DNA of 13,913 nucleotides from an uncultured Bacteroidales bacterium (GTDB lineage Bacteria; Bacteroidota; Bacteroidia; Bacteroidales; UBA932): the NCBI GenBank assembly GCA_945983015.1, contig CAMFSN010000036.1, positions 1 through 13,913 of the forward strand, read 5' to 3'. The notes under the pieces were generated by a model. That model saw only the letters and a list, made by a program, of their open reading frames with translations. It made no database searches and was not told the origin of the DNA. Below, one piece after another: positions 13,827-13,913 of this stretch. Position 1 is the first letter of the stretch. Each line of letters begins with the position of its first letter. The position numbers and the translations under genes are program-made.

Positions 13827-13913
13827 ATGAGCATTTTCGCAGGAAAAACCCTAATGATAACCGGCGGTACCGGTAGCTTCGGAAACGCAGTACTTAACCG
13901 TTTCCTCCAGACA
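13827..13913 (+). CDS. fnlA: FnlA/WbjB-type UDP-GlcNAc 4,6-dehydratase, 5' part only
   Basis: Only 29 codons are visible before the window ends. They encode the first strand and helix of an extended short-chain dehydrogenase with the NAD(P) motif TGGTGSFG (12-19) and then NAVLNRFL, which is typical of the FnlA/WbjB/CapE family. Those enzymes dehydrate and C5-epimerise UDP-GlcNAc in the first step of UDP-L-FucNAc synthesis. PseB/FlaA1-type dehydratases share the N-terminal motif, so the assignment relies partly on the adjacent fnlC. The start follows an A-rich 39-nt gap. Confidence 0.75.
   Translation, partial: MSIFAGKTLMITGGTGSFGNAVLNRFLQT

Overview
The window looks like chromosomal DNA of a Bacteroidota member, most likely order Bacteroidales. 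Four lines of evidence agree. Promoters have the Bacteroidota form (TTTG, 19-20 nt, TAnnTTTG) upstream of rpmE2, the tRNA pair and upxY, with matching -7 boxes before glmM and the patatin gene. Leaders are A/T-rich and lack clear Shine-Dalgarno sites. The tRNA genes do not encode CCA. An UpxY-type NusG paralogue stands before capsule sugar genes. I cannot resolve family or genus.

Layout. Positions 1-905 hold no convincing gene. They contain a duplicated GC-rich segment of about 140 bp, one copy of which is split by a 66-bp palindromic insert, followed by small hairpins and a purine-rich repeat tract. Then come a six-helix DUF308/HdeD-like membrane protein (906-1514); rpmE2, the zinc-free type B L31 protein, with its own promoter and a strong terminator (1590-1907); a two-gene unit of a GlmM-type phosphohexomutase and a divergent cytoplasmic NamZ/DUF1343-like protein (2014-4502); an overlapping glpA-glpB-glpC set for anaerobic glycerol-3-phosphate oxidation, with a strikingly short GlpB (4575-7875); a tRNA-Lys(UUU)/tRNA-Lys(CUU) operon with promoter and terminator (7925-8172); and a patatin-POTRA-beta-barrel protein of the type Vd autotransporter kind (8201-10588).

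From 10596 to the right edge is the start of a surface polysaccharide locus: a promoter, upxY (antiterminator), a 127-bp gap with an 18-bp hairpin, ugd (UDP-glucose 6-dehydrogenase), an FnlC/WbjD-type 2-epimerase, and the first 29 codons of an FnlA/WbjB-type 4,6-dehydratase. These enzymes predict UDP-glucuronate and UDP-N-acetyl-L-fucosamine as capsule or O-antigen precursors. GlmM-type activity would feed the same UDP-GlcNAc pool.

I found no clear new multi-gene system. The items most worth a second look are the minimal GlpB, the inverted repeat overlapping the glmM -7 box, the palindrome-split duplication at the left edge, the NamZ-like protein without the family's catalytic motif, the shortened UpxY, and the hairpin between upxY and ugd.
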